Shown: positions 14,564-23,776 of the stretch, one piece after another
Layout of the letters: each line of letters begins with the position of its first letter
How positions within the stretch are numbered: the first letter of the stretch is position 1
Source of the DNA: CAYJGN01 sp964369635
Lineage (GTDB): Bacteria > Bacillota > Clostridia > Oscillospirales > Ruminococcaceae
Direction: 5' to 3'
Assembly: GCA_964369635.1 (NCBI GenBank)
Contig: CAYJGN010000018.1
Location: forward strand, 1-40,040
Length of the DNA stretch: 40,040 bases
Translations under genes and position numbers: made by a program
Notes under the pieces: generated by a model
What the model saw: the letters and a program-made list of their open reading frames with translations, nothing else
Told to the model about the DNA's origin: nothing
Databases searched by the model: none

Positions 14564-16015
14564 ATGAGCGAAAAAATATCACAGAATATAAATGAAAATA
14601 GAGATAAAATAATGGCTGAAATGAGCGAAAGTCAGGATGTTTTATTTAAGGATATTAAGGTTTGCGATGTTGAATGCTTTATTGTCCATTGCGATGGAAT
14701 GATAAATAAAGATATGCTCGGCGCAACCGTTCTAAATATCCTTGCATTAAATAATACAAAGAGCACTCCAAATACCGTTTACAATTATATATTTAAAGAA
14801 TCAACAATCCTACCAGATATCAAAGAGACAGAGGACTTCAACGAAGCGCTATATTTTATGATGTCTGGCTTTGCAATGATTTTCATAGATGGAGTTCAAA
14901 AGGCTATTGCACTTGGTGTTCAAGGGATGCCGGGTCGCGCAGTCGCTCCACCTGTTGGTGAAAATAATATAAGAGGAGCAGGAGAGGGGTTTGTTGAAAA
15001 CTTTAAAATAAATGGTGCTTTAATTAGAAAAAGGTTACGGTCTCGAAATCTTGTTTTTGAGTCGCTCGTTGTCGGGGAATATTCAAATACTGCCGTGACT
15101 CTTGTTTATCTAAATGACAAGATTGATAATAATTTACTCTCGGATATTCGTGAAAAACTTGAGAGAATTGATAAAGATATTATAGTTGACAGTGGGTATA
15201 TTTCTGCGCAGATTGCTGGAAGTCGGAACAGTTTTCTGCCAACAATTGGGTATACAGAGCGCCCAGACACTGCTGTTGCAAAAATTAACGAAGGTAGACT
15301 TGTGCTTATAGTTGACGGTAGTCCTTTCGTTTTGGTTTTGCCATATTTATTTATTGAGAACTTTCAGAACATTGATGATTATACGAGAAAACCCTATTAT
15401 GGAACATTTTTGCGATGGATTAAGTATATTTCTGTTATAGTGTCTGTTTTTTTACCTGGTTTTTATATCGCAACAGTTATATATAATCCCGAGTATATCC
15501 CTAAAGATTTAATTGAGAATATAGTAACAACCGGTGCGACAACTCCATTTCCGCTTTTATTAGAGGCTTTATTCGTCTGGTTTTTGTTCGAAGTTTTAAT
15601 CGAAGCAGGTCTTCGTCTTCCAAAGAATATTGGGCATGCAATCGGAATAGTTGGAGCACTTGTTGTTGGAGAGACGGCAGTTTCAGCTGGAATTATAAGC
15701 GCACCTATGGTTATCATCCTCGCCTTTACTGCTATCAGCGCATTTGTAGTCCCATTTTTATATACTCAAGTTATTTTCTTGCGTTTTTTAAATATATTTA
15801 TAGGCGGAATTTTTGGAACACTCGGCCTTGTCTTTTCAGTGGTAGCTCTAATCTCTCTTCTTGTTTGTACCTCATCATTTGGAGTTCCATATTTTGCTCC
15901 TATTTCACCGTTTTCGAAAAAGGGGCTTGGGGATAGTTTGTTTATTAGAAGTAGCAAAAAACGCAATTTAGATACCATCTATGACCTGCCGGGGGCGAGT
16001 GACGATGAGGAATAA
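14564..16015 (+). CDS. gerAA: Spore germination protein, GerAA/SpoVAF family
   Basis: A subunit of a GerA-type nutrient germinant receptor in the spore inner membrane, 483 residues. The N-terminal hydrophilic half contains the family signature around GMPGRAVAPPVGENNIRGAGEGFVENFKIN and ends with the strand-rich GFLPTIGYTERPD-like segment. The C-terminal half has 4-6 membrane helices starting near residue 285. The start follows GAGGTG at 14552-14557. It overlaps gerAB by 11 bases, and gerAB overlaps gerAC by 4, so the order A-B-C is that of a complete receptor operon. SpoVAF proteins belong to the same family, but the presence of the B and C partners supports GerAA. The germinant cannot be predicted. 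Confidence 0.92.
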   Translation: MSEKISQNINENRDKIMAEMSESQDVLFKDIKVCDVECFIVHCDGMINKDMLGATVLNILALNNTKSTPNTVYNYIFKESTILPDIKETEDFNEALYFMMSGFAMIFIDGVQKAIALGVQGMPGRAVAPPVGENNIRGAGEGFVENFKINGALIRKRLRSRNLVFESLVVGEYSNTAVTLVYLNDKIDNNLLSDIREKLERIDKDIIVDSGYISAQIAGSRNSFLPTIGYTERPDTAVAKINEGRLVLIVDGSPFVLVLPYLFIENFQNIDDYTRKPYYGTFLRWIKYISVIVSVFLPGFYIATVIYNPEYIPKDLIENIVTTGATTPFPLLLEALFVWFLFEVLIEAGLRLPKNIGHAIGIVGALVVGETAVSAGIISAPMVIILAFTAISAFVVPFLYTQVIFLRFLNIFIGGIFGTLGLVFSVVALISLLVCTSSFGVPYFAPISPFSKKGLGDSLFIRSSKKRNLDTIYDLPGASDDEE

Positions 16016-16976
16016 TCTTATTTCAGCAAGAGAGCTTATTTTTGCGGCAATTTCCTCTCGGCTTTTTGTTTTAGCTGCTAATATTCAAAATTTTGGAAAG
16101 ATAACTCTTTTTGAAATTATATTATCTGAGCTTTTTAACTATATTCTGATTTATATTATTTTTTCTTTAATAAAAAAGAAAAGTTTTACAAAGATAAAAC
16201 TAATAAAATATGCGACAGCTTTATATTTAGCAGTTGTTATAGTTTCCACCGCTTTTGCACTAAGCTACTTCACAACTAACAACCTTTCATATAACTACAG
16301 CTACCTTTTAATTCCAATTCTTGTTGTTTTAATATCGATTTATCTTGCAAACAACGGTATCGAAGGTGTTTCAAGGTTTTCTTTAATAGCAGTTTTTTTA
16401 GTAGTTTTATCATTATTCTTTCTTATTTTCGCTTCAAAAGATGGCCTAAATACAGCAAATTATTCATATAAAGCGATTTCGCTTAACAGAATATTTTTGA
16501 ATATTGCTATAAATTTTGAAGTTGTATTAATATTTATATTTAGAGATAATACTAAATCATTTTCAAAAGTGCAGCTTGATAGCTTTAATAAAGCAAGTTT
16601 TTTCATACCGGTGATTTCTTATATAGTTTTTATGGGTGTTTTTGGAAATGGTGTTTTAGAAAATCAAGATTTCCCGCTTATGTTAATGGTTGATTTTGCA
16701 TCGGTAATGAGCAGGTATAATCTTTCATATCTCTTCACTGCTATATTAATAGTTTTGGCAATTGCTCGAATTTCTTTTTTGCTATCATCAATTTTAAAAC
16801 TATCTGAGGTAAGAAAGATAGGTTATGTAATTCCAACTATTATAGTAACAGTTTCTGTAATACTGTTTCGAAAGTTGCTTATTAATCAAATTTTAAATTT
16901 ATATTTATACTCTGTAATTCCATTAATCTTGATTATAACCATTTTATTTTTTTCAAAAAAGGAGGGGAAGCGATGA
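16005..16976 (+). CDS. gerAB: Spore germination permease GerAB
   Basis: Endospore germination permease (APC-superfamily fold) of 323 residues with about ten hydrophobic helices. It is the membrane subunit thought to bind the germinant. The start of the protein, NNLISARELIFAAISSRLF, is the recognisable ISxxQ/E-type first segment of the family. I use ATG 16005, about 9 bases after GGGGG (15991-15995), in preference to the ATG at 15981, which lacks a ribosome site. It lies in the overlap with gerAA and is likely translated by coupling. The sequence is markedly AT-rich, as is common for this family in clostridia. Confidence 0.88.
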   Translation: MRNNLISARELIFAAISSRLFVLAANIQNFGKITLFEIILSELFNYILIYIIFSLIKKKSFTKIKLIKYATALYLAVVIVSTAFALSYFTTNNLSYNYSYLLIPILVVLISIYLANNGIEGVSRFSLIAVFLVVLSLFFLIFASKDGLNTANYSYKAISLNRIFLNIAINFEVVLIFIFRDNTKSFSKVQLDSFNKASFFIPVISYIVFMGVFGNGVLENQDFPLMLMVDFASVMSRYNLSYLFTAILIVLAIARISFLLSSILKLSEVRKIGYVIPTIIVTVSVILFRKLLINQILNLYLYSVIPLILIITILFFSKKEGKR

Positions 16977-17956
16977 AGAAAATAATTGTTTTGATGCTTT
17001 TAGCAACTTTCGCTTTAGTTGGCTGTAGCCATGGAACAGAGATAAAACAGCGTGGAATAGTTGAGGGAATTTATATTGATAGCTTGGAAGATGGAGGGTT
17101 TTTAGTTGTTTTAGAAATTCTTGATAGCACCGTTGATAAAACGAGGATGCGAAAATTTGAGAGTGCAAAAGGAGATAACATCAATGAAATTCTGCTCGAC
17201 CTTGAAAATAATACCGCTACAGAGCTATTTTATGAAAATGTTTCAATTATTGTTTTAGATTTAAAAACAAGACAGAGCGATATATTAGATATAGTTTTTT
17301 CTTTTATTGATAACAGCGATTTTAACAAAGGTGCAAAGATTTTATTTTGTGAGTTTGAAGAGGAATATCTTGAAGAGTCGATAGTAAATGAAACTATGAT
17401 TTCAAGCGAGATAAATTCTTTAGTTGATAACCTCTCAAATGAAGGGATGACGGTTGGAAGTTCGCTGATTGAAATAGAGATTGATAGCAGAAATTTTGGT
17501 TTTTTTAAGAGCAATATTATTACCCTCGGAGAAGGCGTTGATTTTGATGGTATATGCTACTTTACAAATTATAAAACAATAAATCTCTCTTCAGAGGAAG
17601 CTTTATACCACGGTATAATAACAGGAGAAATCAAAGAATTTGAAATTGTTTTAAATGATGAGGTGTATGAGGTTTTTGGTGTTAATATAAATTATTTTTC
17701 AAAAAAAACTGAAAATACACTTGTTATAACTATAAATATTTCAGGCTATGCAAGAGCTGAAACGGAAGATGGAGATATAAATACTTTTGTTAAAAGCGAA
17801 GTTCAAAGTTTATATGATAAACTAAGTAAAAATGGAATTGATTTTCTGAATTTCGAGAGCAGTTTTGAATTTTATCAATTAGAATATTCTTATGAAAATA
17901 TAGAAATACAATCAGAGATAACTATAAATGAAGTAAAAAAACAGCTGTCTTATTGA
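16973..17956 (+). CDS. gerAC: Spore germination lipoprotein GerAC
   Basis: Lipoprotein subunit of the Ger(x)C family, 327 residues. A signal peptide ends in a lipobox LVGC with Cys18 as the lipid-attachment residue. The family pattern then follows: KQRGIVEGIYID near the N-terminus and the C-terminal domain with the helix DKLSKNGIDFL. AGGAGGGG at 16960-16967 is the ribosome site and the ATG overlaps the gerAB stop. The last codons run into the bidirectional terminator hairpin, so the stop codon is inside the hairpin. Confidence 0.9.
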   Translation: MKKIIVLMLLATFALVGCSHGTEIKQRGIVEGIYIDSLEDGGFLVVLEILDSTVDKTRMRKFESAKGDNINEILLDLENNTATELFYENVSIIVLDLKTRQSDILDIVFSFIDNSDFNKGAKILFCEFEEEYLEESIVNETMISSEINSLVDNLSNEGMTVGSSLIEIEIDSRNFGFFKSNIITLGEGVDFDGICYFTNYKTINLSSEEALYHGIITGEIKEFEIVLNDEVYEVFGVNINYFSKKTENTLVITINISGYARAETEDGDINTFVKSEVQSLYDKLSKNGIDFLNFESSFEFYQLEYSYENIEIQSEITINEVKKQLSY

Positions 17957-17966
17957 CAGCTGTTTT
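17938..17966. terminator. Bidirectional terminator between gerAC and the glycosyltransferase
   Basis: AAAACAGCTGTC (17938-17949), loop TTATT, GACAGCTGTTTT (17955-17966). The perfect 12-bp stem is flanked by an A run on the left and T residues on the right, so it can serve both convergent genes. On the minus strand it is followed by seven or more T. Confidence 0.92.
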
Positions 17967-17998
17967 CATATGCTTTTAATCTGCAAATCAGTTATTAT

Positions 17999-19180
17999 TT
18001 AGTCGCAGTTATTATTGTTTTTTAAAATAGCGCTATCATAAACCGCAAGCAGTTTTTCTGCAAGCGCTATATCATTTGAGTTTCGAACCGATTCAATAGC
18101 ATTATTTTTAATAACTGCTTTTTCATCATCGCTCATACCGATGTATTTCATAAAAGCGTCTGAAAGCTCTTGACCATCTTTAAATACAAAGCCATTATAC
18201 CCATCAACAACCTGGCCTTTATTTAGTGGGTCTTCAATGTGAAAAGTTGGGAGGCCCATAGCCATTGCCTCAAGCATTGAAATAGAGTTTGTATCCGATA
18301 GGGAAGTTGTTATATAGCAGTCTGAGATTGCATAATATGGCATAACATCGGCGTGCATGATTTTGCCTGGGAAATGGATGTATTCTGATAGCGAAAGCTC
18401 TTCTGCAAGTTTTATCCATTCAGCTCTTGCAGGTCCGTCACCAACAATTAAAAGCTCAATATTTTTCTCTTTTAAATTATGCTCATTATAGAAATTGATA
18501 AGGGTATCAACGCTTTTCTCATGGCCAAGTCTTCCGACAAAAGTGGCTACGAAGGAATTATCTCGAATACCGCATTTTTTTCGGTAATAAGCTCTCTCTT
18601 CAGGTGTTTGAGAAAAATCATTAAATATAGAAAACTCAACAGGATTATTTATAACATGCACCTTTTTATCGCTTTTGCAACTGTCAATAAAAACTTGGCA
18701 CTTAGCAGATGGACCAGTTATCTCTTTCGCAGTATTTAAAAAGTGCTTTATAAACATGCGGAGAGGTTTTTTAAGTATCGGAGTTAATGTTTTACCTGTT
18801 ATATAATATAGATAATCGTCATACATCGTATGAAGGGTATATACAAGAGGCACGTTAAGCCTTCTTGCAGTTGAAACGCCACAGAGTCCCATCGAAAATT
18901 CTGTATGCACATGGATAACATCAGGGGCGAATTTTTCTAAAAATGCAAGCCTTTTCTTAGAGACAGGGATAGTTACTCCATAATTATAAAACTTTTTAAT
19001 ACCTTTCGCAGGACACTTTAAAATTCCATCTTTTAAAGTATGTTCTTTAACGTTTGGGTCAGGGGTTACTATCAAAACTTCATGTCCTTTTTTTATAAGT
19101 CCATCCTTTAAAACATCAACATGGGTAACAACTCCGTTGATGTACGGATGGTAAGCGTCGATAAAAATTGCAACTTTCAT
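17999..19180 (-). CDS. Family GT4 glycosyltransferase (possible diacylglycerol glucosyltransferase type)
   Basis: A GT-B fold retaining glycosyltransferase of 393 residues. The N-terminal domain begins with the acceptor-side loop DAYHPYINGVVTHV (8-21). The C-terminal domain shows FVGRLGHEKSVDTL (214-227) and LLIVGDGP (243-250). The region matching the E-x7-E nucleotide-sugar motif reads Asp296-x7-Glu304 (SDTNSISMLEAMAMGLP), so the first acidic residue is Asp rather than Glu. The protein resembles lipid glucosyltransferases that use diacylglycerol, but the acceptor cannot be proven. I use ATG 19180, because GAGGTGAT at 19182-19189 overlaps the GTG at 19186. It is a monocistronic minus-strand gene divergent from hprK. 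Confidence 0.85.
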   Translation of the reverse strand: MKVAIFIDAYHPYINGVVTHVDVLKDGLIKKGHEVLIVTPDPNVKEHTLKDGILKCPAKGIKKFYNYGVTIPVSKKRLAFLEKFAPDVIHVHTEFSMGLCGVSTARRLNVPLVYTLHTMYDDYLYYITGKTLTPILKKPLRMFIKHFLNTAKEITGPSAKCQVFIDSCKSDKKVHVINNPVEFSIFNDFSQTPEERAYYRKKCGIRDNSFVATFVGRLGHEKSVDTLINFYNEHNLKEKNIELLIVGDGPARAEWIKLAEELSLSEYIHFPGKIMHADVMPYYAISDCYITTSLSDTNSISMLEAMAMGLPTFHIEDPLNKGQVVDGYNGFVFKDGQELSDAFMKYIGMSDDEKAVIKNNAIESVRNSNDIALAEKLLAVYDSAILKNNNNCD

Positions 19181-19232
19181 AATCACCTCAAGGATAAATA
19201 TTTCTAAACTGTGTTTTTTTCAGTCATTGACT

Positions 19233-19260
19233 ATTATATCACATTATACAGAAAACTTAA
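19233..19260 (-). promoter_or_regulatory. Probable promoter of the glycosyltransferase gene
   Basis: On the minus strand TTAAGT (19260-19255), 16 bp, TATAAT (19238-19233). A second TATAAT-like hexamer at 19243-19248 lies between them. Confidence 0.5.
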
Positions 19261-19391
19261 CATATTTTTTTCTTTTATTTATATGAAAAATAATATATAA
19301 TAAATATAATAGCTAAATAGCTGTTAAAATAGTTTTAAATATAGCTTTTTATCAATGATATTTGATAATTAGCGGTTAAGGTGGTGTTTTT

Positions 19392-20345
19392 TTGGATTAC
19401 AGTATATCTTTGCAAAAAGTTGTTAAGAATTTTGAGCTTATAAGTGTTTGCAATAGCGATAAAATATCAGAAACTATGCTTCATGTTTCTGATGTTAATA
19501 GACCAGGGCTTCCGCTCGCTGGGTACATTGAGCATTTCGATAAAGGTAGAATTCAGCTTATTGGAAGAACAGAGTATTCATTTTTAAATCAGCTTCCTAT
19601 TGAAGCTCGTCAGTCAAGACTTAATACCTTATTCTCAAAGCTTCCTCCAGCGGTTATTTTAACTCGTGAGTATAAACCTATGCCTGAGATGATAGCGGCG
19701 GCAGAGCAGTTTGGTGTTCCATTTTTGAGTACAGATGAGAATACTTCAACCTTTATGGCGTCCCTTATATCTTTTTTAAAGGTTGAGCTTGCCCCAAGAT
19801 ATACAACACACGGTGTTTTAGTTGAGGTTTATGGTGAAGGTCTGCTCCTTATTGGAGATAGCGGAGTTGGTAAAAGTGAGACTGCTATTGAGCTTGTTAA
19901 GAGGGGACATCGTCTTATTGCAGATGATGCAGTTGAAATTCGCAAGGTTAGCAACAATACCCTTGTTGGTCGTTCACCTGATAACATTCGATATTTCGCA
20001 GAGCTTCGCGGTATTGGTATAATAAATGCACGTCGTCTTTTTGGTATGGGTGCAGTTAAGCTTACTGAAAAGATAGATATGGTTATAAACTTAGAGCAGT
20101 GGGACCAGAATAAGCAGTATGATAGATTTGGGATTGATAATCAGTATACTGAAATATTAGATACTCAAGTAACTTCTATTACCATTCCAGTTAAACCAGG
20201 TCGAAATTTGGCAATAATAATTGAAGTTGCCGCTATGAATAATAGACAGAAGAAACTTGGATTTAATGCAGGACAAGAGCTGCTTGAGAAACTCAGTGCT
20301 TCAGCAGAAGGAATGGATGACTCGCAAGACTGGTCTTCTTATTAG
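19392..20345 (+). CDS. hprK: HPr kinase/phosphorylase
   Basis: Bifunctional enzyme of 317 residues that phosphorylates HPr on Ser46 and removes that phosphate, so controlling catabolite repression. The N-terminal domain (about 1-130) precedes the catalytic domain with P-loop GDSGVGKS (155-162) and the family signature AELRGIGIINARRLFG (203-218). His140 lies just before the P-loop, as in the family. The start is TTG at 19392, about 6 bases after AAGGTGGTG; there is no better ATG. It begins a run of closely spaced genes (PHP, murB, rapZ, whiA, dnaE). No HPr or PTS genes are present in the window. Confidence 0.96.
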   Translation: MDYSISLQKVVKNFELISVCNSDKISETMLHVSDVNRPGLPLAGYIEHFDKGRIQLIGRTEYSFLNQLPIEARQSRLNTLFSKLPPAVILTREYKPMPEMIAAAEQFGVPFLSTDENTSTFMASLISFLKVELAPRYTTHGVLVEVYGEGLLLIGDSGVGKSETAIELVKRGHRLIADDAVEIRKVSNNTLVGRSPDNIRYFAELRGIGIINARRLFGMGAVKLTEKIDMVINLEQWDQNKQYDRFGIDNQYTEILDTQVTSITIPVKPGRNLAIIIEVAAMNNRQKKLGFNAGQELLEKLSASAEGMDDSQDWSSY

Positions 20346-20356
20346 AAAGGATTTTT

Positions 20357-21097
20357 ATGAAAATCATAGCTGATACTCATACTCATACCGTAGCTTCAAC
20401 CCATGCATATTCAACTCTGCTTGAGAATATAGAATATGCAAAAAAGAGAGGACTTCGAGCTCTCTGTACAACCGACCATGCACCGCAGATGCCAGATAGT
20501 GCTTTTTGTTGGAAGTTTTATTCATCAAGAGATACGCTGCCTGAATATATTAATGATATATGGGTACTTCCTGGGGTTGAGGCTAACGTAATTAACTACA
20601 AAGGTGAGCTTGATTTACCCGATTGGTGCCTTAAAACGCTTGATTGGGTAATTGCTTCATTTCATCAGCCGGTTTTAGTTCCTGCAACATTAGAAGAGCA
20701 TACTGCTGCATATGAAGCTGTTGTTAAAAGTCCGCTTACCGATTGCCTTGGACACTGCGGAAGTCCCGAGTTTAATTTTGATATTAAAAAAATTGTTAAA
20801 CTCTGCAAAGAATATGATAAGGTTATTGAGCTCAATTCAAATACCTTTGCAGTGCGTAAAAAAAGCATAACAAACTGCAAAGAGATTGCAAGAGCCTGCA
20901 AGAAATATGAGGTTTCGATTGTTTTATCATCCGACTCGCATATTGCAACAAGTATTGGTGATGTTAAAAAACCAAAAAAACTTTGCGAAGAAATAGATAT
21001 GCCAAACAAGCTTATCTTAAATAACGATTTTGATAGATTTCGTGATTACATTATGCGCTCTCGTGAGCGAAAAGATGCAGTTGAGGCATCGAGATAA
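20357..21097 (+). CDS. PHP-domain phosphatase (YcdX-like)
   Basis: A 246-residue protein made of a single PHP (polymerase and histidinol phosphatase) domain. Metal-site motifs visible are DTHTHT (6-11), TTDHAPQ (39-45), the LPGVEANVI strand, ASFHQP, a GHCGSPEF block and the final SSDSHI. The sequence is closest in pattern to YcdX-type phosphatases with a trinuclear metal site. The substrate is unknown. It lies 11 bp after hprK and 18 bp before murB, a gene order I recognise from Clostridia, so co-transcription is likely. Confidence 0.85.
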   Translation: MKIIADTHTHTVASTHAYSTLLENIEYAKKRGLRALCTTDHAPQMPDSAFCWKFYSSRDTLPEYINDIWVLPGVEANVINYKGELDLPDWCLKTLDWVIASFHQPVLVPATLEEHTAAYEAVVKSPLTDCLGHCGSPEFNFDIKKIVKLCKEYDKVIELNSNTFAVRKKSITNCKEIARACKKYEVSIVLSSDSHIATSIGDVKKPKKLCEEIDMPNKLILNNDFDRFRDYIMRSRERKDAVEASR

Positions 21098-21115
21098 CCG
21101 ATAGGGAGAATTTTT

Positions 21116-22015
21116 ATGGACGATATTTTGAGGCAACTTAAAGATGAGAAAATAGAGTTTGATGAATATTGTCCGCTAAGCGAATATACAACATTTAAAG
21201 TTGGCGGCAAAGCGAGAGTTATTGTATACCCAGATAGTTTGAAAAAGCTTCGCACTATTATCCATTTAGCGCAGATGCGTGGTGTTAAATTTTTTGTTTT
21301 AGGATTTGGCTCGAATGTTATATTTTCTGATAACGGATATAACGGTATTATCTTAAAACTAACAAAACTATCAACTAATATGACAATAGTCGGTAACAAC
21401 ATAATTTGCGACAGTGCGATAACGCTAAATAAACTAAGCGCTTTTGCAAGAGATAATTCTCTTTGTGGCGCGGAGTTTTGCTATGGAATACCCGCAACAC
21501 TTGGCGGTGCTATTTATATGAACGCAGGAGCTTATGGTGGTGAGATGCGAGATATTGTCTCTTACGTTACCTTTTTAAATTCAAATGGTAATATCGAAAC
21601 AATAGAAAATTCCGAGTGTGATTTCGGTTATAGAACGAGTGCTTTTAAAGGAAGTAAAAATATTATCCTTAGCGCGGAGCTTTCTCTATCTTCTGGGGTC
21701 TTTTCAGAGATTGATGATAAGATGCAGGATATACTAGCCAAAAGGCGAGATAAGCAGCCGCTAAACTACCCCTCTGCTGGTAGTACCTTTAAGCGCCCAC
21801 CGGATAATTTTGCGGCAAAGCTAATTGAAGATGCAGGACTTAAAGGGTATAGAATTGGTGGCGCTATGGTTAGTGAGAAGCATAGCGGGTTTGTTATTAA
21901 TTATGATAATGCAACTGCAAAAGATATCATAGAGCTTATCGAATATATCAAAAAAGATGTTTATAGTAAATTTAAGATAATGTTAAAACCTGAAGTTATA
22001 GTTGTTGAGGAATAA
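21116..22015 (+). CDS. murB: UDP-N-acetylenolpyruvoylglucosamine reductase
   Basis: FAD enzyme of 299 residues that uses NADPH to reduce UDP-GlcNAc-enolpyruvate to UDP-MurNAc in peptidoglycan synthesis. FAD-binding features are seen in STYTTFKVGGKAR-like sequence (20-34), LGFGSNVI, and GIPATLGGAIYMNAGAYGGEM (about 123-143). The type II (Firmicute-like) active-site block PSAGSTFKRP with the proton-donor serine is present, as is the C-terminal KPEVIVV glutamate. The gene is preceded by GGGAG and followed after 3 bp by rapZ. Confidence 0.96.
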   Translation: MDDILRQLKDEKIEFDEYCPLSEYTTFKVGGKARVIVYPDSLKKLRTIIHLAQMRGVKFFVLGFGSNVIFSDNGYNGIILKLTKLSTNMTIVGNNIICDSAITLNKLSAFARDNSLCGAEFCYGIPATLGGAIYMNAGAYGGEMRDIVSYVTFLNSNGNIETIENSECDFGYRTSAFKGSKNIILSAELSLSSGVFSEIDDKMQDILAKRRDKQPLNYPSAGSTFKRPPDNFAAKLIEDAGLKGYRIGGAMVSEKHSGFVINYDNATAKDIIELIEYIKKDVYSKFKIMLKPEVIVVEE

Positions 22016-22018
22016 ATT

Positions 22019-22876
22019 ATGGAAATGGTTATTGTTACGGGAATGTCGGGGGCTGGAAAGTCTTCGGCTATTGATGTTTTTGAAGATATTGGGTACTACT
22101 GCGTTGATAACATCCCGCCTATACTTCTTCCGGAGTTTGCAAAACTCTCGAAGAATAACGAGGGGATGGAGAAAATTGCTATAGTTATGGATAGCAGAGG
22201 CGGTAGTCTTTTTAATGACTTTTTCTATAACATTGACCTTGTAAAACAGAGCGGCGTTCAAGTTTCGGTTGTTTTTCTCGATTCAACCGATTCAAAGCTT
22301 CTTCGTCGATATAAGGAAACAAGACGTAAACACCCGCTTTTTGATATAGTCTCAGGCTCAACTTCAAGTGCAATAACAAAAGAGCGTAAATTAATTGAAT
22401 TTATTAAATCCAAATGTGATTACTATATTGATACGACCGACCTTCTTCCAATGCAGCTTCGTGAGAAGATTATTTCGCATTTTCTCCTTGTTAAAAGCGA
22501 TGCTTTATCTGTCAAGATAACTTCTTTTGGATTTAAATACGGCGCACCATCTGATTCTGATATTATGTTTGATGTAAGGTGTCTGCCAAATCCATTTTAT
22601 ATCCCAGAGCTTAAAAAGAAAACAGGACTTGATAGCGATGTTTTTGATTATGTTCTATCGTTTGATAGCTCAAAAAAACTAATTGAAAAGTTAAGTGATT
22701 TACTGCTATTTTCTCTTCCTCTATATCTTGAAGAAGGGAAAAATCAGCTTGTTGTAGCGGTCGGGTGTACCGGCGGAAAGCACCGCTCTATAACTGTTGC
22801 GAGAAGGCTTAATGAGTTTCTTATAAATAGCGGATATAATAGCCGTTTGGAGCACAGAGATGTTGATAGGAGGTAG
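22019..22876 (+). CDS. rapZ: RNase adapter/nucleotide-binding protein RapZ (YvcJ)
   Basis: P-loop protein of 285 residues. The Walker A sequence GMSGAGKS is at 8-15. The C-terminal domain contains FGFKYGAPSDSDIMFDVRCLPNP and the VAVGCTGGKHRSITVARRL block with the conserved histidine and arginine, ending with EHRDV. In E. coli RapZ controls amino-sugar synthesis through small RNAs; in B. subtilis the homologue YvcJ hydrolyses GTP. It starts 3 bp after murB, and whiA starts 3 bp after it. The usual middle gene of the rapZ-yvcK-whiA trio is absent here. Confidence 0.96.
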   Translation: MEMVIVTGMSGAGKSSAIDVFEDIGYYCVDNIPPILLPEFAKLSKNNEGMEKIAIVMDSRGGSLFNDFFYNIDLVKQSGVQVSVVFLDSTDSKLLRRYKETRRKHPLFDIVSGSTSSAITKERKLIEFIKSKCDYYIDTTDLLPMQLREKIISHFLLVKSDALSVKITSFGFKYGAPSDSDIMFDVRCLPNPFYIPELKKKTGLDSDVFDYVLSFDSSKKLIEKLSDLLLFSLPLYLEEGKNQLVVAVGCTGGKHRSITVARRLNEFLINSGYNSRLEHRDVDRR

Positions 22877-22879
22877 CTG

Positions 22880-23776
22880 ATGTCTTTTTCGCAGAGTGTT
22901 AAAGATGAGCTTATAAAGCTGCGATTAACGCCAAAAGAAGAGATTGTTACACTTGGAGCTATTATTCTCTTTGCAAAAAAATTCTCTCTTTTAGAAATTT
23001 ATCTTCAAACTGAGATTAAATCAGTTATAGATTATACCCATAAATTACTGCTTAAATTTTTCCCTGAAATAAAAGAAGCTATAATAATTGGTAGCTTTAA
23101 AAAACAAGAGAGGGAATTTTATTATCTATCTATTGAGGATAAAAAAGCAAGAAAAGTCTTGTTTTATGAGTTTACCGACCATAGAAAACATTCGGTAACT
23201 ATAAGAGAGGACTTTTTTGTGGATAGAGGAGCCTTTCTCCGTGGAGTTTTTATCTCTTGCGGAAATATATACGACCCCGCTCGCAGCTATCGGTTAGAAT
23301 TTAAATGCCACAATATCATCATGGGGGACTTTTTAGAGTCAAGCCTTAATAGCTTTGATATAAAATCAAGCCGTTCGTTTCGCGATAGAAATATTATTTT
23401 TCTCATTCGTGATAGCAGCTCTATTGAAGATCTGCTAACTGCAATCGGTGCGCATAACCAGTCTTTAAATATTATGAATGTTAAAGTTTTAAAAGATATT
23501 AGAAACAGAGCAAATAGAATAACTAATTTCGAGAATGCAAATATAGATAAGGCGGTTGCTGCGGCTGTTGCGCAAGTTACTGCAATTAGAAAAATCAAAG
23601 AGGCTGATATGTTTGATAGGCTATCTTTAGAGCTTGCGGAAATTGCAGAGAAAAGACTTGAGAACCCCGACGTATCGCTAAATGAACTATTATCGCTACT
23701 TTCTTTTAAAACAAATAAGTCAAGCCTGAATTACAAACTAAAAAAAATTATAGCATTTTCTGAGGAGATAAAATGA
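22880..23776 (+). CDS. whiA: WhiA family DNA-binding protein
   Basis: A 298-residue protein combining a degenerate LAGLIDADG homing-endonuclease fold (about 1-200) with a C-terminal helix-turn-helix domain (about 215-298, ending SLNYKLKKI). In actinobacteria it activates sporulation genes; in Firmicutes it affects chromosome segregation and division. The endonuclease catalytic acids are expected to be lost in this family. AGGAGG at 22868-22873 gives the start. The stop overlaps the dnaE start by 4 bases (ATGA). Confidence 0.95.
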   Translation: MSFSQSVKDELIKLRLTPKEEIVTLGAIILFAKKFSLLEIYLQTEIKSVIDYTHKLLLKFFPEIKEAIIIGSFKKQEREFYYLSIEDKKARKVLFYEFTDHRKHSVTIREDFFVDRGAFLRGVFISCGNIYDPARSYRLEFKCHNIIMGDFLESSLNSFDIKSSRSFRDRNIIFLIRDSSSIEDLLTAIGAHNQSLNIMNVKVLKDIRNRANRITNFENANIDKAVAAAVAQVTAIRKIKEADMFDRLSLELAEIAEKRLENPDVSLNELLSLLSFKTNKSSLNYKLKKIIAFSEEIK

